Source of the DNA: an uncultured Mollicutes bacterium | GTDB taxonomy: Bacteria; Bacillota_I; Bacilli_A; Acholeplasmatales; Anaeroplasmataceae | Reading direction: 5' to 3' | Assembly (NCBI GenBank): GCA_947174785.1 | Contig: CAMWKG010000003.1 | Coordinates: forward strand, 1-64,000 | Length of the DNA: 64,000 nt | Shown: in pieces, positions 1-12,300 of the stretch | Layout: each line of letters begins with the position of its first letter | Numbering within the stretch: the first letter of the stretch is position 1 | Notes under the pieces: model-generated | The model's input: only the letters and a program-made list of their open reading frames with translations | What the model was told of the DNA's origin: nothing | The model's database searches: none | Translations under genes and position numbers: made by a program

Positions 1-48
1 TGACTGTTAATCAAGGTGTCGTAGGTTCGAGTCCTACTGCGGGCGCCA
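1..48 (+). tRNA. tRNA-Asn (GTT), 3' part only
   Basis: This is the 3' part of a tRNA cut by the window start. The anticodon loop CTGTTAA (4-10) is closed by TGA/TCA and carries anticodon GTT, which reads asparagine codons. The T arm is GTAGG / TTCGAGT / CCTAC (21-37). The acceptor 3' strand TGCGGGC (38-44) is followed by discriminator G45, as expected for tRNA-Asn, and an encoded CCA (46-48). The D arm and 5' acceptor strand lie outside the window. Confidence 0.93.
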
Positions 49-66
49 TTTAAATATACCATTATT

Positions 67-90
67 AAGCACTTAGAGGTGCTTTTTTTT
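67..90 (+). terminator. Rho-independent terminator of the tRNA
   Basis: A six-base-pair stem AAGCAC/GTGCTT with loop TTAGAG is followed directly by a run of T residues. It lies 18 bases after the tRNA CCA and would end the tRNA transcript, which separates it from the giant gene downstream. Confidence 0.85.
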
Positions 91-264
91 GTTGCATAAA
101 AATAGTTGATTTCTTGTCTTTTTGCGGACAAAAAAACACTGGTTTTTATTAAATAAATAAAATGTTGGTAACATTTTAAAAAGATTTGCAATATTTAATA
201 AAAATAGTCATTTATCCTCCAAAAATGAGTTTATAAAAAAATTTTAAGTTTTTATATGAAAAAA
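91..264. other. AT-rich intergenic region without a gene
   Basis: This stretch lies between the tRNA terminator and the promoter of the first giant gene. I see no coding potential. Its only clear structure is the dyad at 158-178, listed separately; the rest is A/T-rich spacer. Confidence 0.6.
158..178. promoter_or_regulatory. Perfect 9-bp inverted repeat, possible operator
   Basis: The arms TAAAATGTT and AACATTTTA form a perfect dyad around a 3-bp centre GGT. The centre of the dyad is about 100 bp upstream of the -35 box of the giant gene. It has no following T run, so it is not a typical terminator. A protein-binding operator is the likeliest reading, but I cannot match it to a named regulator family. 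Confidence 0.35.
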
Positions 265-293
265 TTGCATATTTTGAAAAAATATGATATAAT
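265..293 (+). promoter_or_regulatory. Promoter of the 16,336-residue gene
   Basis: A -35 box TTGCAT (265-270) and a perfect -10 box TATAAT (288-293) are 17 bp apart. TG at 285-286 makes this an extended -10 promoter of the main vegetative sigma factor type. Transcription would start near 300 and give a leader of about 100 nucleotides. Confidence 0.75.
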
Positions 294-368
294 AAGCCTG
301 AATTGGAGTAATATAGGCGAAAAATAGGGTTTTATATATAATATAAAAACTTTTCAAGATATGTTTTT

Positions 369-392
369 AAAGCAAAATGTGCTTTGGAGGTG
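369..392 (+). promoter_or_regulatory. Leader hairpin abutting the ribosome binding site of gene 1
   Basis: The ribosome binding site GGAGGTG (386-392) lies 6 bases before the ATG at 399 and fixes the start. Directly before it is a perfect hairpin: AAAGCA (369-374), loop AAATG, TGCTTT (380-385). The stem ends at the base before the Shine-Dalgarno sequence, so it could influence ribosome access or mRNA stability. That role is inference. Confidence 0.55.
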
Positions 393-398
393 TAATTT

Positions 399-3300
399 AT
401 GAGAACAGAAATCATAAACGCAATTTTTAAGAAAGGAAAACGAATATTGTCATTGATGTTTATAGCTACATGCTTCGCTTTGATCTGCAGCTTATTTATC
501 GTTGACAAACAAGGACAGAGTAGTTCTGACATAGAAACTGACTCTTCGGGTAGCAAAAACAATTTGGTGCTTTCTGGAGAATCGGCTAGTCAAGCTGTTC
601 CATTAGCGAATAGACCTACTGATTCTAGCATTGGATATCAGGGCGTTTATTCCATGAGCTACTATGAGGATAAAAATCGTGGTGGAATCATGATAACTCG
701 AATCGTTGTTACAAGCTGGTATGGCGATGGTCTTCGTTCTAATGTCAGGTTATCTATTCCATCTTCATATGCTGGTCAAGCAGTTGTTGGTATTGCTGAT
801 AATTGTTATACCGTAGGACATTGTACTGGTGGTGGATATTATCATGGTTCTCATGATAGTGTTCCTGTTCAAGTAAGTTATCTTAAACTTCCTAGTACAA
901 TCAAATACATCGGTAGTAATTCCTTTGCTGAATCTACAAGTACAGATGGATATAACAGTTACCAAAACGTTAATATTGATTTATCTGCTTGTTCAAAATT
1001 AGAGTACATTGGAAATAATGCATTCTATTCTCCAGGCACAACAAAGAATATCATCGGCTTGCCTGACCAAATGCCTAACTTGACTTATGTAGGCTCAAAT
1101 GCTTTTAGAGAAGCTATTAAGGTTTTCTATGATGATTATGATTTTGCTGTCATTATGCCAAATATTGTAACTGTTGGAGATTATGCTTTCTATGGATGTT
1201 CAACTTTAAAGTTTGTTCAATTTGGTAATAATTTAACCACATTAGGTGTAAGTGCCTTTGAAGGATGTGTAAGAATTGAATCTATTACTCTACCTGTAAG
1301 TATTCACTCTATTGGTAGATATTGCTTTAAGGGTTGTACAATGCTTGCAACTGTAAATGCAGAGTTTACAGATTTCCATGAGGCTGTCTCACAAGGAACC
1401 TTAACAACCTATCAAGAATCTGTGGGTGTGTTTGAAGAGTGTACATCACTTTCTGTTATATCCATTAGTGATGATGTCACTTACATTCCAGATAGAACCT
1501 TCTACGATTGTACCGCTCTTTCTGATTTGAGATTATCTCCAAATGTAACTAAACTTGGTGAATATTCTTTCTATAGTACAAACTTTTTCGAATTTGAACT
1601 ACCAGAACATACTACAGAAGTTGGACAATTTGCATTTGCTAACTGTAAGAGCTTAATTGCATTTGATTTTACAAATGTTGAAACTTTGGGCGCAGGAGTT
1701 TTCTCTGGCTGTCCAGTATTAGAAGAAGTGGTTTTACCAGCAACTCTACAAGAAGTTGGTACACAGTTATTTATCGATTGTGAAAAATTGACAAAGGTAA
1801 CATTCTTATCAGATGTTTTGAATGATAAAATGTTTGAAAATTGTATTTCTTTGACAAGTGTAAAGTTTAAAAATCCAAATGCACTTGCTAAGATTCCTGC
1901 TCGTTGCTTCTATGGTTGTACATCTTTAGCAGAACTAGATGTTATTGATGACAATAAACCAGGATTAGAAGAAATTGGAGAGTATGCATTCTATAAGACT
2001 GCATTCACAAAAATTGAATTAATTAAAAATCAAAATACAATTGGGGATTATGCATTTGCTGAAATGCCTAACTTGACTAGTGTTAAATTAAATGTGGCTA
2101 TGATTTCAGCTCATATGTTTGAAAAATGCCCTGAATTGACTACTTTAGTGATTGGAACAAATGTTGCAAATGGCTCTGGAAAGGATCCAGTCGATACAAC
2201 TGATTGGGCTGTAAAGGATTATGCATTCTATCAATGTCCAAAATTAACTAGTATTGAAATCCATAATGATGTTATCGGTGCTCATATGTTTGATGGATGT
2301 ACAAGTCTTGAAAGAGTTGTAATTCCAGATAGTGTTGATTATGTTGGAATGTATTCTTTTGCAAACTGTACTGAACTTAGTGATGTAACGTTAAATAATG
2401 GCGTTTTAGGAAGCTATATGTTCTACAATGATGAGAATCTTGTTCATATCCAACTTTCAAACAAGTTCAAGTATATTCCAGAATATGCATTCTATGGAAG
2501 CTATTTACTTGATATTGTGATACCTCAAAGCATTATTGGTATAGGAGTATCTGCATTTGAAGCATCTAAGCAATTGACTTCTGTAACGATTTTAAATAAT
2601 TGCATTGGTGAAAGAATGTTTACAGATTGTATTTCATTACCATATGTGGAAATTCCTGCATCTGTTGAACAAGATTTTACTGCTGGTGCAGAGGACAAAG
2701 TTGGAAAATATGCATTCGCAGGTTGTATTGCATTAGCAGAAGTAGATATTCTAAATAATTATATAAGCGAAGGTATGTTTAGTGGATGTACACTTCTTGG
2801 AAATAGCAAACGATATACTTTAGTTATTCCTGAGAGCGTAGAGGATGTTGGTAAATCCGCATTCGGTGCTTGCACTTTTGTGGGTATAGATGGAGTTAAT
2901 AAAACATACTCTGGATGTATTAATCTTCACTTTGTTGACATCGGCAGTAAGAAAATAAGTGAGAGTATGTTCGAAGGCTGCTCTAGTTTGGAAAATGTTA
3001 CTGTAGAAGCAACAGTTGAAACAGTTGATGCTCGTGCTTTTGCAAACTGTACTACTTTATCAACTGTAGTTTTAAATAATACATACACTAGTGCATATAT
3101 GTTTAGCGGTTGTACAAATTTAACTTCCGTAACTTTATCAGAAGAATTTGAGACTATTTCAGCTTATTCCTTTGAGAACTGTATCAATCTAGGTGAATTC
3201 ACCATCGAATCTACTGCATTTAAGGAAATTGGCAATTATGCATTTAAGAATTGTCAATCTTTAGTAGGATTAACTGTACCTTCAACTGCAACAAAAATTG

Positions 3301-6300
3301 GTGAAGGTGCATTCTATGGATGTGCTGATTTATCTGTTTTGACACTACCATATGTAGGTGGAAGAAAAACAGTATCAGGTGCTGCATTAACAGAGGAAGA
3401 TTTATTTGTTTACTTGTTTGGCAAACCTGTTACAACAGACACTGTATATAATGCAGTTAAGGATTCATTCTATTCAGTTACTTCAAAGTGCTCATCTAGT
3501 AAGAGTTATACTGCAAATTTACCTAAGTCTTTGAAAACTGTAAATATTACTGATGAACAAGTTTATGGTTATGGAGCTTTCCAAAACTGTGCTTATATTC
3601 AAAGTATCACAGTTCCTTCATCTGCAGTAGAAATTCAATCTTATGCATTTGAAAATTGTTCTGCATTAAGTTCATTAACAATAGGTGCTAATGTTAGTAA
3701 ATATGGTGATTTTATTGCAAGAAATTGTATCGGCTTAGAGTCTGTGACTATTCACTCTAAGACTATGGGATTAGGAATGTTTGATAGCTGTATTAATTTA
3801 CACTATGTATCAATAGCAAATGTTGAAAATATTCCTGATCGTGCTTTCTACTCTTGTGGTAATAGTAGTAGTTATGATGCTTATGAAGTTCGTTTAGGTA
3901 ATACTAAAACGATAGGTAGCTATGCATTCTATTCCAATAGAAAACTAAATGTCATCACTTTACCAGATAGCATAACAAGCATTGATGAATATGCATTCTA
4001 TAATTGTGAGTTGATTCAATTTATTCAATTCCCATTAGAACTTACAACCTTAGGACAACATGCATTTGAAAAGTGTTATTCATTTGAAAATATCATTTTA
4101 CCAGAAAAACTAACAACAATTTATACAGATGCATTTGTAGAATGTACAAATTTAAAATCTGTTTTATTTGATGGTCATGTTATGGGACCTCATATGTTTA
4201 AGAAATGTACAAGTTTATATTTGGTAAACTTCAACGATATTTCTGTTATTAGGGAATATGGTTTCCAAGGTTGTACAAGTCTTGCTAAATTAGAATTACC
4301 TTCTAATGTGACAACTCTTGAATCTTATGCATTTGATGGTTGTACAAGCTTAACAGAGTTAATTATTCCTTCTACCATTGTTTCTAAGAAAGATAAGGAC
4401 GGAAGAGAAATTGCTGTAGGAGATCATGTATTTTCTAATTGTACAAGTTTGAAGTATGTGAAAATGGAAAATAATGTTCTTGGCACATATATGTTTGAAA
4501 ACGATACTGCTCTAGAACAAATTTATTTAAGTCCAACATTAGTTCGCATTCCAGAATATTGTTTTAATGGTTGTACATCCTTACGCTTCCCTGATATTCC
4601 TGCTTCTATAACAGAAATTGGTTCATTTGCCTTTGCAGGATGTTTATCATTAAGTGAGCTTGTTATTCCTAACACAGTTCAAAGAATGGGAGCTTCCGTA
4701 TTCTACAATGTTAGCCTTACAAAGATTACTTTACCTTTCGTTGGTAATCAAAGAAATGCAACATACAAATATAACATAGGTGGAAGTGGTAATAATACGG
4801 ATTGGAATAACCAATATAGCATATATCATGGATATCCATCTCATATAGGATATATTTTCGGTTCTGGGGATAAACCATATACCATTGGTAATTCTTATTC
4901 TTGTTCAACAAGAGTATTCTATGCCCACTGGGGAAATAATTCTTGTATGACTATGACTGCATATCTTCCTCATAGCTTAAAAGAAGTAGTAGTTACAGAT
5001 GATCCTACGATTACAGGTATGGCCTTCTACGGAGCAAGATTGATTGAAAAATTGACTATTTCTAATGTGACTACATCTATTGAGTCAAGATCATTCTATG
5101 GTATGTATCAGTTAAAAGAACTTACAGTGCCTAGTATATGTAATGGTGGAGATAGTTATTTTGCACATTGGTTCTTATGGATTGATTTCTATGGTAATAC
5201 TTGTTCTTGTACCTCTGCAGATTATTTAAGAGCAATGTGGTATCAAGATGGCAATTATGTTTATTATGTTAATCAAAATAATGCTGTTGGATATGTTCCA
5301 AAAGCATTGAAGAAAATCAACTTCACAAATACTTCAACAGTTATTAATTATGCCTTGTCAGGATTGACAGAACTTGAGGAAGTTAATTTTGCAGATGGTT
5401 TGACTACTATTGGTAATTACGCTTTCTCAAATTCAGGATTAAAGAGCATTACGATACCTTCCACAGTTACCTCTATGGGCGTAAGTATTGTATCTGGAAA
5501 TGCTCGCTTAAAAACTGCTATTATTAATAGTAGTATGATTACAAATGAATCCTTTAAAGGATGTACTACATTGACTGACGTACGAATTAATGGTACTAAT
5601 GTAATTGTAGGAAATAATGTCTTTGAAAATTGTACGGGTTTACGTAGCATAGCATTTGGAAAGAATGTTTTAAGTGTGGGCACTGCAACTTTAGCTGGCT
5701 GTAGCAGCTTAGAATTACTTTCAATAGCTAATCTAGGAATAGAAAGTAATCATAACCTAGCATACTTATTTGGTACAATCGCAGTAACTGGTATGGTATT
5801 AAATACAGGTTTAGATATAAATGATCAAACATTAACAAGATATTTACCTTCTGGTTTATCAGTGAACTTTGTTGGTACAGAAGTTTCTAGCTATGCATTA
5901 AACGGCTTGACTGCTATTTCAGGCTTAAGCATTGAAGAAGGTGTGAATTCAATTGGAGATTATGCATTCGCAAATCTAACAATAGATGAGATTAGATTCC
6001 CTTCTACAGCTAAAGAAATTGGTGAATATGTTTGCTATAATAATGCTGATTTAACAACAGCAATCTTTGGGGAAAAGCTAACCGTTATTCCTGCACATAT
6101 GTTTGAGGAATGTGTTAATTTAGTAAATGTGTTCTTTGAAACAGATATGCAAACTATTACATATGTTTATGTATCTAATAATGTTTATGAGAAATTTATA
6201 GATGGTGTTTCAACCAATAAATTCTATGCTTTGACTACACCAAATCTACAGTTTACAAATGATAGTACAGATTTGACCTTGGCAACTAAAATAAATGGAC

Positions 6301-9300
6301 AATTCTACCTATATAATGAGGAAGATTATAGTTATAAGAGTGTTGGTCCAGATCAGATGCTAGGAACAAATGATGATTTATATGTAACCTTCTTAGATGG
6401 AGATGTTATTCCTTTAAAACTTATCCAAAATGAATTCTATTATGTTTATGGTGATGGAACTTATATTAAAGTTGATTTACAACCAAATGGTGGATATGAA
6501 TTAAGTGCTGGTAGTGTTAGAGTTTGTCTACTTGCTAATGGTACATTAGAAAATGTAATTATGCTGAATGGTAAACCTTATTTGGCAACTTCTAATCCAT
6601 CATTATATAGAGGATATGGTTCTAATACGATTTTAGGAGATTCTAATGATACTTATCTACATTATGGTAGTAGTCAAGATTTCAATACTCCTGATAATAT
6701 AGAAAATGTAATTGAATATAATGGAAAATTATATAAATCATTCTTAAATAATGTTTATCAAGAATTGATTATTACTCCATATAGTCCTGCTTCTGTGGAT
6801 GAAGATGGAAATGATATTCCTGAAATTCCATATAGTGTTTCTTTGGCAGAGCCATTTGGTGCTGGTCCTGATAAGATTATAGGAACTGCAGATGATATTG
6901 TACGTAGGAATGACTATAATGCAGACCATATTATTGTAACAATTGATGATATAAATCGTGGTAAGATTCAAGTTGCATTAGATACTCTATTACCTATATA
7001 TTATAATGCAGAAGATGGTACACACTATTTAGTTACCTATGAAGGCAATTATTTAGGCTATGGTGCTGATGGTTTACTAGGAACTAAAGATGATAAGCTT
7101 TTAGGTGGACCTACAGGAAACATTAAAGAACAGCAGACTACAGAAATTCATATAGATGATCCTGCTCGTCCAACTGTTACATTTGTATCTAAAAATACTT
7201 TAGAAAACAAAATGTACAATACTATTACAGAAATTGGTGAACGTGCATTCTATAATTGTACAAGTTTAGAAGAATTAGAACTATCTGAACGTTTAAAGAC
7301 AATTGAAACAGAAGCATTTAGAAAAGCCGGTTTAACTAGTGTTGTTGTACCAGCAAGTGTTCAAACCTATGGAGAGTATACATTTGCAGAAACAAAGTCA
7401 ATGACTGAAGCGAATGTTAAATCTACTCAAAATGGAGTTTACATGTTCTTTGAAAGCAATATAGAAGATGTAACATTAGCTATTGATACTGCTTATATCG
7501 CCAAAGGAGCATTCAAGAATTGTGTATACTTAAAGACTGTTACATTTGTTACACACTTTATTGAAGAAATCAAGTATAAGCTTCCTTATGGAGAAATTAC
7601 AACTGAAGAATATGATAAGTCTCAGATAGTATCCTATATCCTATTATTCTCTGTATTAAATGGTACAGGATTAGATGGTATAAGTGGTACACTTGATGAC
7701 ACATATACTCAAGATGGAAAAACTTATATTGTTGGTGAGAGCTGTACAATAGGTGGTGGAACTGAAATAGAAGTTGCCATCAATGCTGAGACAGAAGAAA
7801 TTTATAAGGTTTTAGGTGAGAATCTATACATTTTACTTGAACTTGATTATGCAAATAATATAATAAATGAAGTAGGCTCAATTATTTGTGCTGGTCCTTC
7901 ATTAGATATCTTTAATGAAAGTGACAATATTGATGGAATTAATCAAGATTCTGAGGGTAACTATTATTTCGTAATAGATAATGTTAAGCATTATGCAGGA
8001 GCTAACCAAATGCTTGGTACTTCTAATGATAGATTGTATGTTACGATTGGCTCTGAAAATATTGAGGTGACAAGAATTGGAGATGATTATTATTCAATTT
8101 CTCCATTACGTTACACTACAAATGTTTATTATAAGATTGACAATGTTAATTTAACAAAAGAATTAGTTTATGTAAATGAAGACAATCAATATGTTTCAGG
8201 TGTGGTTTACAAAGGCTCATCCTATTATATTAATAATAATGATGGAACTTACTACAATCTTGTTGATGGTTTATTATCAACTAATAATGCTTTAGTTGTA
8301 TTACCAAATGACTTAGAGAAAAATGTATTTAAAACTACAACTGGAAAAATCTTTGAAAAACTAGAATATAGAAATTCTGATAATGAGTTGATTTATGGTA
8401 ATGTTTATAGAGAATGGAAATATGTAAATTCAGCATATAGCTATAAAGATTATTCAGCTGGTCCTTCAAAGGATATTGAAAATGAAGCGGACAATAAAGA
8501 GGCGATTTATTTAGCATCTACTAATAAGTACGTCTTGAGTGTTGAAGGATATAGTGGTTTATATCTAGAAGCTCCAAATGGCTATTTGGGCACTGCAGAT
8601 GATATCTACTATTTAGCTACTCGTGAAATTTCCTTTATCTATGATACATATAGTGAGGTTTGGTACCACGATAATGTAGATAATACATGGACAATCTTAA
8701 CTATTTTAACAGATGATAAGGATTATACTGTTAAAACGGTATGTCTTGGCCCAGACAAATCTTTAAGCTTTGATGCATCTGGAAATATTACTGATTTTGA
8801 TGATCAAGGATATAAAAAGGATAGTTCAGGTCATGATATTATCCTATTAGTTGGTGGAGATGGTCTACATTATCTATATGATCAAAAGGATGGTATTTAC
8901 TATTCTGCAAAAGCAGGCTTATTATCCAATGCTACAAGTGCGTCTATTTCTACAATATCTATTGTTGGATCTACCTCATCTGCATTGATTAACTGTAGTA
9001 ATCCAAACAATTACTTTGATTTAGTGAAATTTAATGGAGCATATTATGTAGATTATGGTGATAATACTTATAGAACAATCAATTATACTGGCTCTGGAGA
9101 AAGAAGAGACCCTAATTTAGGTGCTGATCGTTTTGTGGGTGGTCCTAATGGTCAAATTACACAAGATTCTATAGATAATCCAGTGCTAGTACAAGAAGCT
9201 CCTAACCATTTGATGTATATTGACAATGGTAATGGTAGTTATACTCTTGCTAATCCATCTGGAAAGTTCAATTACAATGGTAGTGTTGGTGTAACTCATA

Positions 9301-12300
9301 TCTATTATCCATTAAATGAAGTCAATACCACAAATACAGTAGTTACAAAGAGTACAAAGAATAACATTTTCTTTGAGTCTCTAGGACATAATGTTTATAA
9401 TGAGTGGACTGTTACAGGAACTAGTGGTAACTATAGTTATACTTCTAGATGGGTTTGTGCCGGCTCAGATTTAAGTCTTGAAACTTCTGATGATATCACA
9501 AACATCGTGTTTGAAGATGGTGTATATCGTTGGTATGAAGTAGTTTCTGGTAGTACTAGAGCTTATCATGGATATGGTTTAGATGGACTACTAGGTACAA
9601 AAGACGATTCTTCCTTTGTTCAAATCAATGGATTAGAAATAGAAATTGTAAAAATTAATAATGAATTATACCATGTAAACGAGGATAATACTTATTCAAA
9701 ATATACTGCAGTAGATGAATCTTCAGCTGTATATACAGAAACTTTGATTTGCTTAGGTGAAGATAAGAAATTTGGAACATCTGATGATCAACCAGCAGTT
9801 TATGGTGAAGATGGTATCCGATACATTGATTTAGAAGATGGTTCTTTCAAAAATGCTGGAACAGATGGATTGTTAGGAACTGCTGATGATGTATTATGTC
9901 ATATTGGTGCAGATGGAAAGATTGGTACATCTGATGACATTATTGATGTGATAAAGGCAGAAGATAACGAATTCTATAAGGAATTAACAAATAATGTTTA
10001 TTATTGGATTAAGAATGGTGTTACAGCAGAATATGTTTCTGCAGGTAAGGACACTATCATTGGAACTACTGATGACCTTAAGGCTGGTTCTTTAGGTGGC
10101 AATGTAATTGCTGTTGTCTTTGATAATAACCAATATTATATTGAATTAAAGTTTAATAATTATTTCTCTTATGGAGAAGATGGAGTACTAGGTACAGCAG
10201 ATGATGTATTATTCTATGCTACTTCCTTAAGTGATTCAAATACTTATAAAGAGATTAAGACTGGTCCAGATGGTAAATATTATACTGCTGATGACTATAT
10301 TATGGTTGATTCAAAGCAAGCAAGATTTGCAGGTGCAGATTATCTTGTTGATTTGACTAATGATTTACTTGCCTATGTTGGTGGTAATCATATGCCATAT
10401 GCATATAATTCTACATTCAATTATTATGAATCATATGAATTAGTAAGTGATGTTTATGTTCTTGATGGTGATAAGTGGTATGTAGCTGCAGATAAGCAAA
10501 TTGGAACTGCTGATGCAGTGCTATTAGAGGAAGTAGTTTACTCTGATCATAGCCACTACTATATCCCACAAGCTGACGGAAGCTATATGACTTATATTTA
10601 TGGTACGAGTGATAAATTAGGTACTGCAAATAATGTTATTGTTTACAAGGGCTTTGATGATGTATTAGGAACATTTGATGATTATTACTATAAGAATGGC
10701 CAATGCTACTTTGCAGGTGCTGATGGTTTAATTGATGGTAATGATTTAGCTGCAGTTCGTGGAGAAGATCAGTTAGCTTACAAGTTAGTTACAAAGGCTG
10801 ATACTACACCAAAAGATTATAATACATATTATCGTTATGATTATTCAAGAAATTATAATACAAGTGTAGATTACTTTGAAACAAGTGGTACAAATAGCAA
10901 AATGATTTCTGCAGGTAATGATGAACTGATTGGAAATGCTGATGATATTGACACTGTATTCGAATGTACTTCAAATGGCGAGTTATATTACTCTACTGGT
11001 ACAACTGGTGTATATATTACTTCTCCAACACATCATTTGGGTGTAAAATTACATAATAAGGTTGTATATGTTGGTTTCGATAATAGCCTAGGAACTGATG
11101 ACGATTATTATATTTCATCTGTTGAAACTTTTGGCGGAACCTTTGCAGGTAAGGATAAGTTATTTGGTACTTCTGATGATTTGATAGCAACAATTGGCGT
11201 TAATCAAAAGCCATATCAAAATCTAGGAGATAATACATACTTCTTGTATGATTTAACTAAGCTTACTGGTAATACTTATGAAACAGTAGGAAATCGTATC
11301 TGTGGTATGGAGGATTGTCGTCCTGGTGATGTTGATGATCAAGAGGTTGAGCTTGGTTCAAATTTACAACCATATCTTTTATATGATGACACTTCATCAA
11401 TCGAATTTGCATATCGTTCAAAGGGAAAAGATGGTTTACTAGGTACTATAGATGATGTAATTGTTTACACTGGAACAAACACACGTCTTGGTGATAAGGA
11501 TGACTATTATTATGTAAATATTGAAGGCTCTGATTATAAGGCATATTCTGGTCCTGATATGATATTCTTTACAGAAGATGATTATTACATTCGTCCAAAA
11601 GAAGTTATTAAGGAAATGGATAATGCTCTTCCAAAGGAAATCAAATATATTTATGAAGAAGCTTTCTATGGTTGTACAAGTCTAAAATCATTTGATTTGT
11701 ATATAGAGGATGATCATTCTACAAATGAAACTCTTGAACTTCTTGGAGATCGTGCATTCTTCGGTTGTACAAGTTTAGAAGAAATTGTGCTTCCGTATAC
11801 TTTAAATGATAAACAAAAGGATTCTTATGGAGAAGCAATTTTTGAAGGCTGTACTTCCTTGAATAAGGTTGTATTTAACGAAGTAGATGAATATCGTGTT
11901 CCTATTATTACAACACGTATGTTCTATGGATGTATTAGTTTGAGCCAAATCTATTATAATTTAGATGGTGTTCTTAGCGATTTAAATGAGCTTCCTGAAA
12001 GAATTGAAATTATTCAAGATGAAGCATTTATGGATACTCGTAGTGATCATGAAGTAGATACTCCTACATATTCAACAAAACTTAAGTTTATCTCTTTACC
12101 TGAAGGCTTAATAACTTTAGGAGATAGAGTATTTAAGAATTCAGATTTAGAGGAAATTGTTATTCTAGATCAAATTGAAGAAGTTGGTGAAGATGTATTT
12201 AAGGATTGTATCTATTTACAAACAGTAGAATATGAGTATGATGATACAAGAGACATTATTATTCCAGAAGGAATGTTTGATGGATGTATTCGTCTATCTG

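Noticed and set aside
1-48. tRNA 3' end as an attachment site of an integrated island
   Set aside because: I found no second copy of the tRNA 3' end in the window and no integrase or other mobility gene, so integration is not supported here.
456-495. Alternative start of gene 1 at the Met of residue 20, and a possible lipobox around the Cys residues 25 and 31
   Set aside because: No Shine-Dalgarno sequence precedes that ATG and the basic N-region would be lost. The residues before both Cys (IAT and ALI) do not fit a lipobox, where the residue before Cys is small, usually Gly, Ala or Ser.
332-562. Minus-strand open frame of 76 codons overlapping the start of gene 1
   Set aside because: It lies antisense to the promoter leader, ribosome binding site and signal sequence of a far better supported gene, and its translation has no recognisable features.
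6270-11591. Asp-rich block read as RTX or as classical thrombospondin type 3 repeats
   Set aside because: It lacks the GGxGxDxLx nonapeptide of RTX and the DxDxDGxxD pattern of type 3 repeats; the recurring GxDxxxGTxDD is different.
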